NCBI GenBank assembly: GCA_008704415.1
Contig: VXIS01000068.1
Span: 104,263-168,262, forward strand
DNA length: 64,000 nucleotides
Direction of reading: 5' to 3'
Source: Sphaerosporella brunnea
Taxonomy: Eukaryota > Ascomycota > Pezizomycetes > Pezizales > Pyronemataceae
A model generated the notes under the pieces. That model did not search any database. It was not told the DNA's origin and was given only the letters and a program-made list of their open reading frames with translations. Made by a program: the position numbers and the translations under genes. Below, piece after piece: positions 35,201 through 45,676 of the stretch. Each line of letters opens with the position of its first letter. Positions within the stretch are counted from its first letter, which is position 1.

Positions 35201-36223
35201 AGAATCCGCTGCAGAAGCACTAGCTGGGCTGCTGCTGCTGTGCGTGCCAGTCCGCCCTCGCGCGGGACAGCTTGACAGGTACGGTCCGGCACGCCCGGTT
35301 CCCCAGGGAACTGGTCGGTGGGGCTGCTGTTGTCGTCTGGCAGGTGGCGCAGAAGAGGAAGCAAGCACGCACGCCAGCAAGCAACGTTCTCCGTGTTTTC
35401 GGACGAACATTGCCGTCTGTTCTGTTTTGCCGCTTGCTGTGTTTTGCTTTTTTGCTGGTCCTGTCGTTTTGGATTAATCTGTTTCCTTTTTCCTTTTTCG
35501 CTCTTCGTTTTTCATCGTTGCCGGTCAATCGTATGCACCAGCCCGCCGCTCTTGGATTGTGTTGGCAGCAATTAATTCGTCCCCAGGTAGAGGTTTGGAA
35601 AGACCACGCACGAGTCTCCCAGCTCTTCGCATTCCCTCACTCAACCACCAGAGCTGCTGTTGCAACCGTGTGGTGGCCGATCACTCGCTTCCTTTTGACA
35701 ACGACAGCAATCACAACAACGACCACTCCCATCAATCACCCCCATCGCACCCCCCCCCCCCCCCTCATCTAGTCCATTACCCACATCACCGTACCTGCGC
35801 CGTCGCCTCAGCAGCATCGGTACTGGAGTTCGGTGGCCAGGCCTGCTTCAATTGACAGACAGCCAGGCTGCAGCTTGTCGACAAAGAGGTACGTACCCCT
35901 CATCACACCCGCAGCATGCCCGAGCTCCAATTATGGGGAGAGCTGCAGCAAAGACTTTGACTTAAGAGTCGGCTGCCATTCCCTCGTTGTCTTTCAAGCT
36001 CTATTGCGTTTTCTACGTTTACACAACTGATACTCACAGTCGTCGTCGCACGACAGTTTTTCAGACCAGCTTCAAAAAAAAAAAACAAAAACAAAAAAAA
36101 AAAAAAACGGATCTCAGTTCACATCATAGTGTACTCGGTTCCAAGAGCTTTTGAAAAAGAGTGTGTAGGCTGCGATACACAACTGCGACGCCACCGTCGA
36201 GCGCCAATATATCGGTTCATCTC
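32239..36223. other. Long upstream region of the HMG-box gene
   Basis: Almost 4 kb without a supportable gene. It contains a hAT-like relic (32,501-32,793), an A run (about 33,246-33,258), C runs (about 33,647-33,659 and 35,751-35,766), a CTG tract (about 34,544-34,566), a CAC tract (about 35,027-35,060) and two A runs near 36,076-36,107. Pyrimidine-rich composition and occasional GTACGT-like donors suggest a long, perhaps spliced, leader for the downstream gene (inference). Confidence 0.4.
32501..32793 (+). mobile_element. Possible non-autonomous hAT-like relic (left-arm copy)
   Basis: Begins CAGTGTTGTCAATAGCCAGCC, which resembles hAT terminal repeats. The interior is full of AGCC/GGCTGG motifs in both orientations, like subterminal repeats. 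The right end 'ggccggctatgtatta' matches the expected inverted end only partly, and I see no clear 8-bp target duplication. Confidence 0.3.
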
Positions 36224-38281
36224 ATGTCATCAGCAGTGGAAACGACCCAGTACCAGTACCGAGCGGTAACTCCCTCGTACGGCTTTTCTTGCGCACCCCA
36301 CGGCCTGGAGTTAGAAAGACTTACTCCTCCGCGCTCCGCTTCGGATCACTCGTTTCTGCTTCCAACGCACCCGTCAACACCGCAAGAGTTCATTCCTGGC
36401 AATTCGTACTACCTCCACTCACCAGCACACACTCCGTATCTGGAAGGCTCGCCGCCCAGCGACAGACAGAACTTCGAGAGTAATGTCAGTACAGTGTTCA
36501 ACCTGGGACTGTGTTTGTTGTCTGACAGCGCATTTGCAGCACGAGTTGAGACTTCCACCTCGATCCGGCATGTTCATGAAGGAAGAGGACGAAATCTCGC
36601 TGCTGGTAGGATGCTTTGCACTCAGTAGTTGCTATCGATGATGCTGATTCTGTGACAGGGCGGGCCATACCTATCGGGCGACTACAGCATGGATGGCAGA
36701 GTGAGTAGTACTCTAAATCTGCGCGCTATAGTGGAACAAGGCTCACTGTTGTTTCTAGAGCGGTGATCGTGTTTTTGAGACATGGGATGAAACAGTAAGA
36801 CAGCCGTCCCATCTTCTACACGTGCCATCATTCGGCCCGTAAGGTCTGCGCTCACGTCTCAGCTATCACAGGTGGAACACACCCTACCTTCGCCGACACC
36901 GTCAGCTGAAGATTGTCTCCGAGGTCTTTCCGGCAGTCCAGAGTCAAAGCAAGAGGATAAACCAGCCAGCAAGTCCAAGGTCAGCCGCGCACCAAGGAAA
37001 CGCAAGACCCCTGGCGATAAACCCGACAAACCGAAGCTTCCCAAACTGATCAAACCTTTGAGCGAGTTGACCCAGGAGTACCACGACCTGCCCATCCGTA
37101 ATATGGAGAGCTGGGTCAATAGGTCTGCGGAAACACGCTGGAAGGAAGTTGAGAAGCGTGGAGGCTACGTCACTCGCCCCATGAACTCCTTCATGCTTTA
37201 TCGATCAGCCTTTGCGGAGCGCACGAAGATGTGGTGTCTTCAAAACAACCACCAGGTTGTGTCCTCTGTCAGTGGTGAGAGTTGGCCCTTGGAACCAGAG
37301 GAGATTCGCCAGAAGTATAATGAGCTTGCCCGGATCGAACGTGTGAACCACCAGGCCGCTCATCCAGGCTACAAGTTCTCGCCCAGCAAGGCACTGAACA
37401 ACCGAAAGCGCAAAGGATCCAAGCCCGACGACGATACCGCATCTGCTATCAGCGAGCTAGATGACTTCGATTCACTAGGTGGAGGGCACGTGGAGGCCGC
37501 TTCGCCGGACCCGCGTCCAGCCAAAAAGCCTCAGCGAAATAGAAGGCGGGCGCAGAAGGCCAGCGACCTCTGTGGGGGCACCACGGGGAGCTCACAGGCG
37601 TATATGGGCTTTTCTTACGAGCCCGAGAGTGGCGGTGCCATCAGATCCAGCTTCAACCATAACAACCCCGGCAGGACGCCGCCAGTGAACATGGGAACCC
37701 AGGACATGAGCGGACAGTACTACCAAACTACTGTGCGGGCCAGTCCTGTTACCCCGCTCCCAAATCCTCTGCCCACAACCGTCATCGAGGACGTCACAAT
37801 TCGCAAGACACCGGGTCCGACGGCGCTGTCACTGCAGCAACAGTTTTTGCAGGCGGGAATGCACCCCCAGATCAAAACGGAGCCAGCGACTGATAACTCC
37901 AAGGTCGATCCTTTGCTCCTTGGGTCTGGCCAGGAGGGCGGGTTCCTGACCGAGCCGTACAACCAGCCGAATATACTGCCCAGCCACTTTTTGCAGGACA
38001 CTGCAGGTGGAGACTTTGAGTTTGGAAACGAGCAGTTGTTTGCTGGAGCGGGGCCGATGATAGATACTGGCTTGGACGGGTTTAGCACGGAGGGAATGGC
38101 TTTCAGTGAACAGGCTCTGATGGACGGGAGCATCGATGTGAGCAAGCTGCCAGGGTACTGTGAGAACTTGGGGCCGTTTTTGGACAATCAGGAGCCGTGG
38201 AGCATTGAGGAGACGGCGACCATTGGTGGAGGCGAGGGGCTGGAAGGGGCGGATCTGTGCTATGATGAATGGTTGCAGTAA
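36224..38281 (+). CDS. HMG-box transcription factor (left-arm copy, intact)
   Basis: Five exons (36224-36484, 36540-36605, 36659-36700, 36759-36794, 36872-38281) all join in phase 0 to 604 residues. Three consecutive exons are only 66, 42 and 36 nt. The HMG box is at about residues 235-307, from 'GYVTRPMNSFMLYRSAFAER' through 'QKYNELARIERVNHQAAHPGYKFSPSK'. This is the sequence-specific (MATA/SOX-like) type with RPMNSFMLYR. A basic segment precedes it (about residues 170-195) and another follows (NRKRKGS). The C-terminal 250 residues are Pro/Gly/acidic, probably an activation region. I do not assign it to a named regulator; sexual-development HMG factors are the closest type (inference). The box starts too late for a MAT1-2-1 protein. 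The last exon begins with GTG in frame, so the protein does not start there. Confidence 0.85.
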
Positions 38282-39099
38282 CTAAGGGCTCGCCCTTCCC
38301 TTTTCCTTTTCACTCGGTTTCTTCCTTTTGTGGTTTGCAATTTGATTTTTCTCGACTTGAACTGTTGATGGGTAGATTTCTTTTTTTTTTTCTTTTCTTT
38401 TTTTCTGCTTCTCTGTCTTTTCCACCGGCGTAATGGAAAAAATCATGGTGTGGGGTTGCGGTGTTTTTCTTTTTCTTTTTCTCTTTTCTTTTTGAGTACC
38501 ATTTTTTATTTTGTTGGTTTGCATCTTTGTCGCGTTTTTTTCTTCTTCTTGGGTTCCTTTTCTTCAAATTTGTGCTAGCTCTTGATCATATATATCAAAT
38601 GCATGTTTTTGGCGAGAGTGGAGCTCCGGGGCCGGGGCGGGTGTTTTTTGTATTTTCACGTTTTTCTTTTGTCGATTTCTTTTGTGCTCTTGTGGGTTTT
38701 TGTGGCCGTATGTGGGTAAGTAGATTATTTGATTTGTTTGGCGAGTTTGATGTTAGGCTTTTTTTTGGGGAGGGAGGGGATGAAGGGGGGAGGATATGTG
38801 GGATGTATGCTGATCATGAGATTATACTTGATAGAGTAGATTAGATGCTAGATGCCAGCTTGATCATGGTACCTGCATAGACTACCTATGCCTGCGGCTT
38901 GGGCGGGCTCGGGTTTAATGGATTTTGATTTGATGTTGACTTGTTGACCTTGTGGTGAGTGAAGAGTGTTGATGCATTTATGGCCATGGGGTTTGTATAT
39001 ACGATTTTCTTCTCTCGCTGACAGCTGGACGTACCTGTGCTGGGCTTATCACTCGGTGTAGTGCTAAAATAACAACAACAAAGTGAAGGCAGGTAGATA

Positions 39100-39579
39100 C
39101 AGTACTAGGACAAAAAGAATGGGATAAGTCGCAGTTTTCCTAGTTTTACAGCTAAATCACTCACTTTTCACCACCTTACCAAAAATCACCATTTGGTCCA
39201 AAAAATTGACCGCTGGCCAGGAAAGTAGAAAAACACATGAAATTCAATCTCCGAAGAATCTGAAAAAAAAGAGAGCAAAATTGGAGGTGCTATGAGCTGG
39301 GAGGCGGTGTTGAGAGCTTTTCGGAAGGCGATTTTGTATGGGGCCCCATACAAAAAGTGACTTGACAACGGCCTTTGCACACTCTGCCAGCTCGTCACGC
39401 AACGCCAACACCTTTTTTTTCTTAATCTGCCACCAGAAATGAAGATTCAAGATAGTTATTTAGCGTTCTGCATGGCGGAGCAAATTTATAAATTGCGTGG
39501 TGGTGGTTAGATAGAGGTCTCAACACGAGCACTTTGGCGGTGAAAGCGCAAATATCCCATTCTTTTTGTCCTGTGACTG
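39100..39579. mobile_element. Tc1/mariner-like MITE (left-arm copy)
   Basis: A 480-bp segment starts CAGTACTAGGACAAAAAG and ends with the inverted counterpart CTTTTTGTCCTGTGACTG. The inverted ends match at about 24 of 27 positions and are flanked by TA on both sides (39,098-39,099 and 39,580-39,581), the Tc1/mariner target duplication. There is no transposase ORF. Inside lies a perfect 24-bp palindrome centred on GGGGCCCC (39,332-39,355). Confidence 0.75.
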
Positions 39580-41103
39580 TACATTAGGTATTTGGGTAAG
39601 TACTTACTTGTTCTTTGTCCTGGTGAAATTAAGAGCGCCAACTATCATGCTGAGGTATGTATCTAGGTTTTTGGGGGATATGGAGGCATCTACTCTAGCT
39701 GGCCATGGCTGGGGATGGCATCGAAAAGCACCTGTACGGCATCGGAGTCGCCATCAATCGCAAGTTCGGACTGCAGCTTTGGGTCCAGTCCGCTCAAATA
39801 GAGTATTTACTGAGGTTAGGGATGGGGGGTTAGGTTTGAGTGATACATGGTGACTTGAAGGGACGTTACCGAGAAGTATACTCGACATCTAGAACCAGGA
39901 ATAGGCTACACTACAAAGTTTCGCTTCAATGTGGATTTTACATGTGATGGTATTCTGAAGGCCACGGGCAAAGAAGACATCGATCAACGGGGAGCAGAAT
40001 TGGAACCCGAAAACCTTCATCGTGACATATGTAAATTTCCCCGTTGACTCACATCTACTAGGCCAGACACGAAGCCTAACCTTGAGGATCGAGAGACATA
40101 GAGTTGTGTTCTCTTCGAAGCTGGAGCTTCGGACTTTCAGCCGGGGGGTCGGCGTTACAGGCAGCAGCGAAGGCGGTGATGATGGTGATGGTGATGAGGA
40201 TGATGGATCCTCAACTCACGCAATTGGTTGCGCAAACCTTCCGATGCGCGCGCGCAACGTTAGTTGAAGTCTGGCTCTGCGCAACGCAACCAGCGGACGC
40301 GTGTCCGTCTCCGGTGTGTTGATTATTGATCATGAACACCGGCGCCAGCACCAACAGCGACAGTGAACACCACTGCTCAGTAGTTGCCTAGGAAACTCAC
40401 AAGGCAGGGGCCACCACGTCCCATGCAGCCAGGCCCCCCCGGGTTTTCTGCACTGGCGATGACTCACAGTCGGCCTCCGGGACAATGCATTCGGGCCCAC
40501 AGCACATCTCGGAACGCAGCCGCAGACTTCCTCTGCAGGGTGCAAGACACGCCAGGAGAAGTCCAAGGGCGCAGCACATCTCGTGTGGAAGAGCAGTGGC
40601 CACTTGTCGCGTTCGCGGTTGCCTAGAGATGGTGGATGGGTGGGCTTCAAAGCCGCAGCAGCAAGCAAGCATACATGCTGATTGAGCGAGATGCGAGACG
40701 TGAGTGCTGCGCCCCGCAATCTAATTGGAACGACCGCCCCTTCTGGCACTTGGGTCCTTATTCCTTCGGCTGTTGGCCAATCATGGCTGCGAACAAACGA
40801 CCCCACGAATACGATCGTGAATCCAGCCGCGTCTTCGTTTTTCTGCTCTGCTGGGTTTGTGCAGAGCAGCACTCACGGTACCTTGGCTGTGTGTCCATAT
40901 GTGCATGCGCCTAACTGACTTTGCCCACCCCCCACCCGCACTGAAAAAAAAACCCCTCCACCCACACACAACACCCTCCCTCGCTCCCCTGCGCTATAAG
41001 TATTAGCTCATCCCCCACCCTCTTCGCTTTTTCTTCTTGTCCTCCTTCATCCCTCAGCGAATATACCCAACCCACCCACATATTATTGCAGCCCACGCCC
41101 ATC

Positions 41104-41115
41104 ATGGACGCTTAA
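41104..41115 (+). promoter_or_regulatory. uORF1 of the cpcA-type gene (MDA-stop)
   Basis: A minimal three-codon upstream ORF, ATG GAC GCT TAA. In the GCN4/cpc-1/cpcA family a tiny first uORF allows the small subunit to keep scanning and is needed for induction under amino-acid starvation. Its size and place relative to the longer second uORF match that arrangement. Confidence 0.75.
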
Positions 41116-41290
41116 ACGGAATCCCCGTCAAAACCCTTCTCAAGTAGTTGTTTTTAAGGAAAGCCGCAACCACGCATTCCTCAGAGATCTTAGGATTTCT
41201 GTCTCCATCAACATCGCTCTGCGACAGTAACCCCCCAAGGACAGCAACCATTCTTCCTCCGGAAGTACCCACTTTTAACGACAACCAACC

Positions 41291-41476
41291 ATGGCTTTCC
41301 CCAACCCCTCACCAGAGGCATTCGCCGCACTTGAACCAACAAGCTCCAGACGCTCAGCCGCATCCCAGCAGCCCAGCTCCACCAGCTCTGCTTGCACATT
41401 TCGAGCAAACGCACATCCCGAGCACACCGAGTTTCAACGACCCTGTGCTTTTCCCAGCGCCGAGGAGTGTCCCTAA
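41291..41476 (+). promoter_or_regulatory. uORF2 of the cpcA-type gene (61 codons)
   Basis: The ORF begins MAFPNPSPEAF with a good context (accATGG) and ends 268 nt before the main ATG. In cpcA/cpc-1 genes a longer second uORF blocks translation of the main ORF when ternary complex is abundant. It is in a different frame from the bZIP ORF. Confidence 0.7.
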
Positions 41477-41744
41477 CCAATCTCAACACCGAACTTCATC
41501 TCTGCAAAATCGTAGAGTGAGCGAAATTGTTAACGGTCTCGGATACAACACATCGCCGGCCTCTTTCAGTCATCGGTCTCCCGTTTCATCCTATCCTACT
41601 ACCCAACCGCACCCCGATCTCCAATACCGACAGCCAGACGCTACCTCCTCTCATCAGTCGCAGCAGTCTCCTATTCTTGATCCCCATCTCGCTGCGAGGT
41701 ACTACAACCGGAAAGTCGCCGACTTCGCTCCGCACAGGTCCACC

Positions 41745-42488
41745 ATGACTCAAGGTAATTACCTGTTTTCTGCGGCTGCCCACGTGCACCGCTCCTCTCG
41801 CTTGTTCATGACGGTTGACGCCCGCTCCTCAGATCAAATGAAAATCGTTGATCCAGACATTTGGGGCGAGGATCTGTGGGCAACCACCCCCGAGCTTGGA
41901 CTCGGATCCGAATTTTCCCCGCTCATAGGCACGGATCTCTGCGGCACCACTGTGTCGCCTTCAGAAGTCACCATGAACCCCTCCATGCCGACGCCGACAT
42001 TCTCGTCTCCGTACCTCTTCGACTCCCCGTCGGAGGGCTACGAGACGTCGCCTCTGTTCGGTGCCGAGGATACCAACGGCGACAACTGGTACTCGCTCTT
42101 CCCGGAGGTAAACCAGGACTCGGAGGACAGCTCCGCGTCGGCTGCTCCCACTCACCAGGCGATGATCGCAGACATAATCGTCAAGAACGACTCGCGAGAG
42201 AGTACCGCCTCCCCCGAGACTTCTCCCAAGTTCTCTGACTCGACCCGAATGCAAAAGCGCTCCTCCACATCCGGTGTGAGGAAGCGTCAGCAGCCGCTCC
42301 CGCCCATCGTGGTTGAGGACCCCAGCGATATCGTCGCGCTTAAGCGTGCGAGGAACACGCTGGCGGCGAGGAAATCGCGAGCGAAGAAGGCCGAGAAGAT
42401 GGACGAGATGGAGGCGATGATTGAGGATCTCAAGGCGCAAGTGGAGCACTGGAAGAACATCGCTTTGTCCAAAGGCGCTGGCGTGTAA
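41745..42488 (+). CDS. cpcA: CpcA/Gcn4-type bZIP activator (left-arm copy)
   Basis: Activator of amino-acid biosynthesis in cross-pathway control. Two exons (41745-41754, 41833-42488) give 221 residues starting MTQDQMKIVDPDIW, with CACC before the ATG. The intron (GTAATT...TCAG, 78 nt) is a multiple of three, so the unspliced frame stays open. The frame is also open upstream to 41,148 (446 codons). I prefer the short form because that upstream stretch contains uORF2, is low in conservation signals, and the family has a uORF leader. An activation region with 'EDLWATTPELGLGSEFSPLIG' and 'NWYSLFPEV' precedes the C-terminal bZIP (about residues 170-218). The basic region is RARNTLAARKSRAKK, nearly Gcn4-like, and a short zipper with Met/Leu heptads follows. 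Confidence 0.9.
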   Translation: MTQGNYLFSAAAHVHRSSRLFMTVDARSSDQMKIVDPDIWGEDLWATTPELGLGSEFSPLIGTDLCGTTVSPSEVTMNPSMPTPTFSSPYLFDSPSEGYETSPLFGAEDTNGDNWYSLFPEVNQDSEDSSASAAPTHQAMIADIIVKNDSRESTASPETSPKFSDSTRMQKRSSTSGVRKRQQPLPPIVVEDPSDIVALKRARNTLAARKSRAKKAEKMDEMEAMIEDLKAQVEHWKNIALSKGAGV

Positions 42489-45400
42489 TTCCTGAGCGGG
42501 TATCTCCTTCGCATTCCTTGTTTATAAAAGTTTCATAGGTTATTTTGCATCTATGCATGTGGTTGGGCTTAGTTTTTTAAGTTTGCTATCTCTCCTGAGG
42601 GGAAGAGCGGGGGCGGTTCGATTTCTTGTCCTTGTAACGGCCGGGACTTTTTCACTTTTACGTTACCTTTACATACCGTTTGGGATGGGCTCTGATGGGC
42701 TTTTGATGGGCTTTTTTGATGGGCTTTTGATGCCCTTGGGAATAGTAAATTGTTTTCCAACCACTTTTGCATAATGGTGAACGTGAACTTTCCTTTGCCG
42801 GTGATATGGACTAAAATTGCGCCGGCCGATGATGAGCGGGTCGGGCAGCATGAGTTGGGGGTGGTCAGCAAGCAAAAAGGCACAAGGCAAGCCACGCGGG
42901 AATCGCGGCTACCTGCTGTGTATGCCTGCAGATGATGATTCTCGTATTTTTCGTATTTTTATTTTTTTGGTGGTGATGTCCTCCTCCTCCTCCCAGTCCC
43001 AAGCTCCGGAGAGGTAGGGTGATAGGTGGGGAAACAGGGGGGAACTGGGGGCTCGCCGGGAGGGGGCCTCGTTTGCAGAGCCACCAGCTAGCTGTTGTGG
43101 CTACTTGCCTACCTCATGTGGCTTTGTAGGATCACCACCACCCCGACAGACAGAGAAAGGACGGTGTGTGTGTGATCACGTGCAGCAGCCTAGAGTAGTA
43201 CGTACCTTTTTTATTTATTATTATTGCTGCTTATCAGATGTCACCCGGCCGGGGCAACACAGTTATCAAGGAGAAACAGAAAGGAAGTGCCGTATTATTA
43301 TTATTTTAATTTTAAATTTTATTTTTTTTCCCCGCGAGGGTTAGGGGAGGAGATGAGGTTTTTTGTATGTATGTATGAGTGACGCATGATGACTCGAAGG
43401 AAGTAAGTAGTCTTTTTCGAGGACCGGGCTGTTCTCAAGAAAGAAATTAAAAAAATTAAAAATTGAGGGAAGGTAAAAAGGACGATGGCGTTTTTTTTTA
43501 ATTATTTATTTATTCTTATGGATGGTGCGCGCCGCCGCCCTATATACCGAAAAGCCAGTCCCTTTCGCTCCAAAAAAAAATACGGCAGGCAGTGCAAAAC
43601 CCCCCAATAACCAGAGAACTTGGACTATAACTACCTAGGTAAGTACATGTATGTATGGACTCCCCCCCAACCCCGCAACTGCCTCCCCGCGGCAACAAAA
43701 GAAGAACAACCCACTGCAGGGATCGAACTGAAACAATAATCTCTTGATCAAACACACACACACACACACAGACAGACAGCATCGTAGCCAAGCGCTGTGC
43801 TGTCGGTGTCGATACCACAGCAGAGGCGGCGTGGGGATGGATGGAGTCGCTGCACCATCAGTCAAGCTAGCTAGCTAGCAAAGTAGTTGTGTCCCTGCCC
43901 CCCCCCGGGCCCCCGCCCCACCCGGGTTCCGTGAATTTTTTCTTGAAAAAGGGTTAGTTAGCTACCTACTTCAACGGGCTTGTATGTGCGTTACAGCTTT
44001 CAAGCAGGTAGGGAGGTGCCGTCGTCAGGAGCTACACACAGTACAGCTACAGGCGTATCTCGCCCATTTCGATAACCCTTCTCCGCCGCCCTGATCGGAA
44101 ATTATCAATGTGTGATGCGGCCGACGTTGCACCGAGTGATACCCAATGAAGAGTCACCGCTGCTGCAAGCACATCATCGACGCAAGGTAGGTACGATACA
44201 ATGCAATGCGTTCCACCTCCTCCTCCTCCTCCTGAAAAGTTGGTGGATCGCTAAGGTGGGTTGTCACATCCGGGGGCGGCAGCAAGCGTGCAAGCAAGCA
44301 AGAATGTCCGAAAAAAACTTAAAAACTTTTATCAACGCAGCGGTTCTAGCAGGAAAAAAAAACAGAAATGGGCCCCCTTCGAGGTCCTGGTCCTACCTAC
44401 CTAAGTAGTTGTGGAACTCATGATGGCGGCAAAACTTCTCCCAAGTGGACTACAAGAAGAAAAGAAAGCATGTCGCAAGACGACTACATACGGCCGGGCA
44501 AGGTGAGGGGTTGCAAGCAAATTTAAAAAACACTGTGATTGGTACCACTAGCACGCATGTATCTAGAATGTTGAAAAGCGGCGGAGCTATATTCTGGCTA
44601 TATGAGTGAGTTGGTGAAAGAAAGTAGAGTACCTTACCGCTGGCATGCAGGGCCCCAATCGCCGCCGTCCAAAAGGCCCAGAGTAATTTCCATTCACCCA
44701 CGATCGCGGACTTACACCACAAAATATCACCCGCCAACACGTAACATTCACATGGATCACAAAAAAAAATCAGAATCTTCAAAATTCAAACTCATCCAAC
44801 GAAAAAAAAAGTCGATAAGTCAACAAGTCAGAAATCAAGGAAGCAAAAGAAGTAAAGTACTATGTGCGTAAAAAAACCCATCCATCAAAACAAAACAAAA
44901 CCAGATAAAAAGACTTTAAAAAAGAAAGAACCCCCGTGGCCATCTCCATCAATAAAATAACGATCGATAGTCTCAAGTCTGCAACCCGCCCTACCCATCC
45001 CTAAGAAGAAAAAAACTCATGAAGAAAACCAGAGCCAGCAGTGTAAGAAAAAGATATCAAGATGAAGAAAAAGATAAAAAAACAAGAATGAAGAATATGC
45101 CCCACATAATAACGTCGATATCACAAAAAAAATAAAAAATCAAGAAATTAATAAACCCCGCAAAAAGCAAAAAACCCGAGAATCCGAATATCGTCCACGG
45201 CCTCTTCTTCCCCGTCCCAAAAGCATTACCGATCAAACAGAAGAAGCAGAAGTCACCAATAACTTAGAAAAGAACGTAAAGAACAATATGGAAATCCCAA
45301 GCAGTCAGCAATTTCGCATCCAACGATTCAGCAACAAGCAAGCAGGCACGACAAAAACGACAACAAAGCCATCGAAAAGAGATCAGCCTCCCAGGGATAC

Positions 45401-45561
45401 AAGCAAGCAAATAGAGTCAAACAACAAATGAAATAAGACCGTCAACCGTTTTCATCTCTGGCATGCCCCTGCTTCGGTCCTACCTTCTCACTCAACGCAC
45501 GATTTTGCCACACCGAAGTCGTCAATATCCACACCACGTCGCCCAATCACCATCGATGCGC
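42489..45561. other. Intergenic between cpcA and the Rsc7/Swp82 gene
   Basis: 3 kb of low-complexity sequence containing a tRNA-Arg relic (43,711-43,818), a (CA)n tract, (TCC)n near 44,218-44,233 and A-rich tracts. 'tgatgggc' repeats occur at about 42,684-42,730. ORFs here have no recognisable features. Confidence 0.4.
43711..43818 (-). pseudogene. tRNA-Arg(ACG) relic with CA repeat in the intron (left-arm copy)
   Basis: The minus strand keeps GCGCTTGGCTACG around the anticodon, ATCAAGAGATT after it, and TTCGATCCCTGCAGTGGG, aligning with the four intact tRNA-Arg(ACG) genes. The 5' acceptor and D arm are scrambled, and the T stem is broken by an insertion. The intron position carries a (TG)n tract plus TCTG repeats. 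Confidence 0.75.
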
Positions 45562-45637
45562 TTAAGCTCCGCTCCACCATTGCTGCTGCTGCGGGGGCGG
45601 CTGTGGCCGATAACCCTGCGAGTGTGGCGGATACTGT

Positions 45638-45676
<39 letters not shown>

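Noticed and set aside
43540..43865. Overlapping ORFs with Val-Cys repeats (VCVCVCV)
   Set aside because: These are translations of the CA/TG microsatellite inside the tRNA relic.
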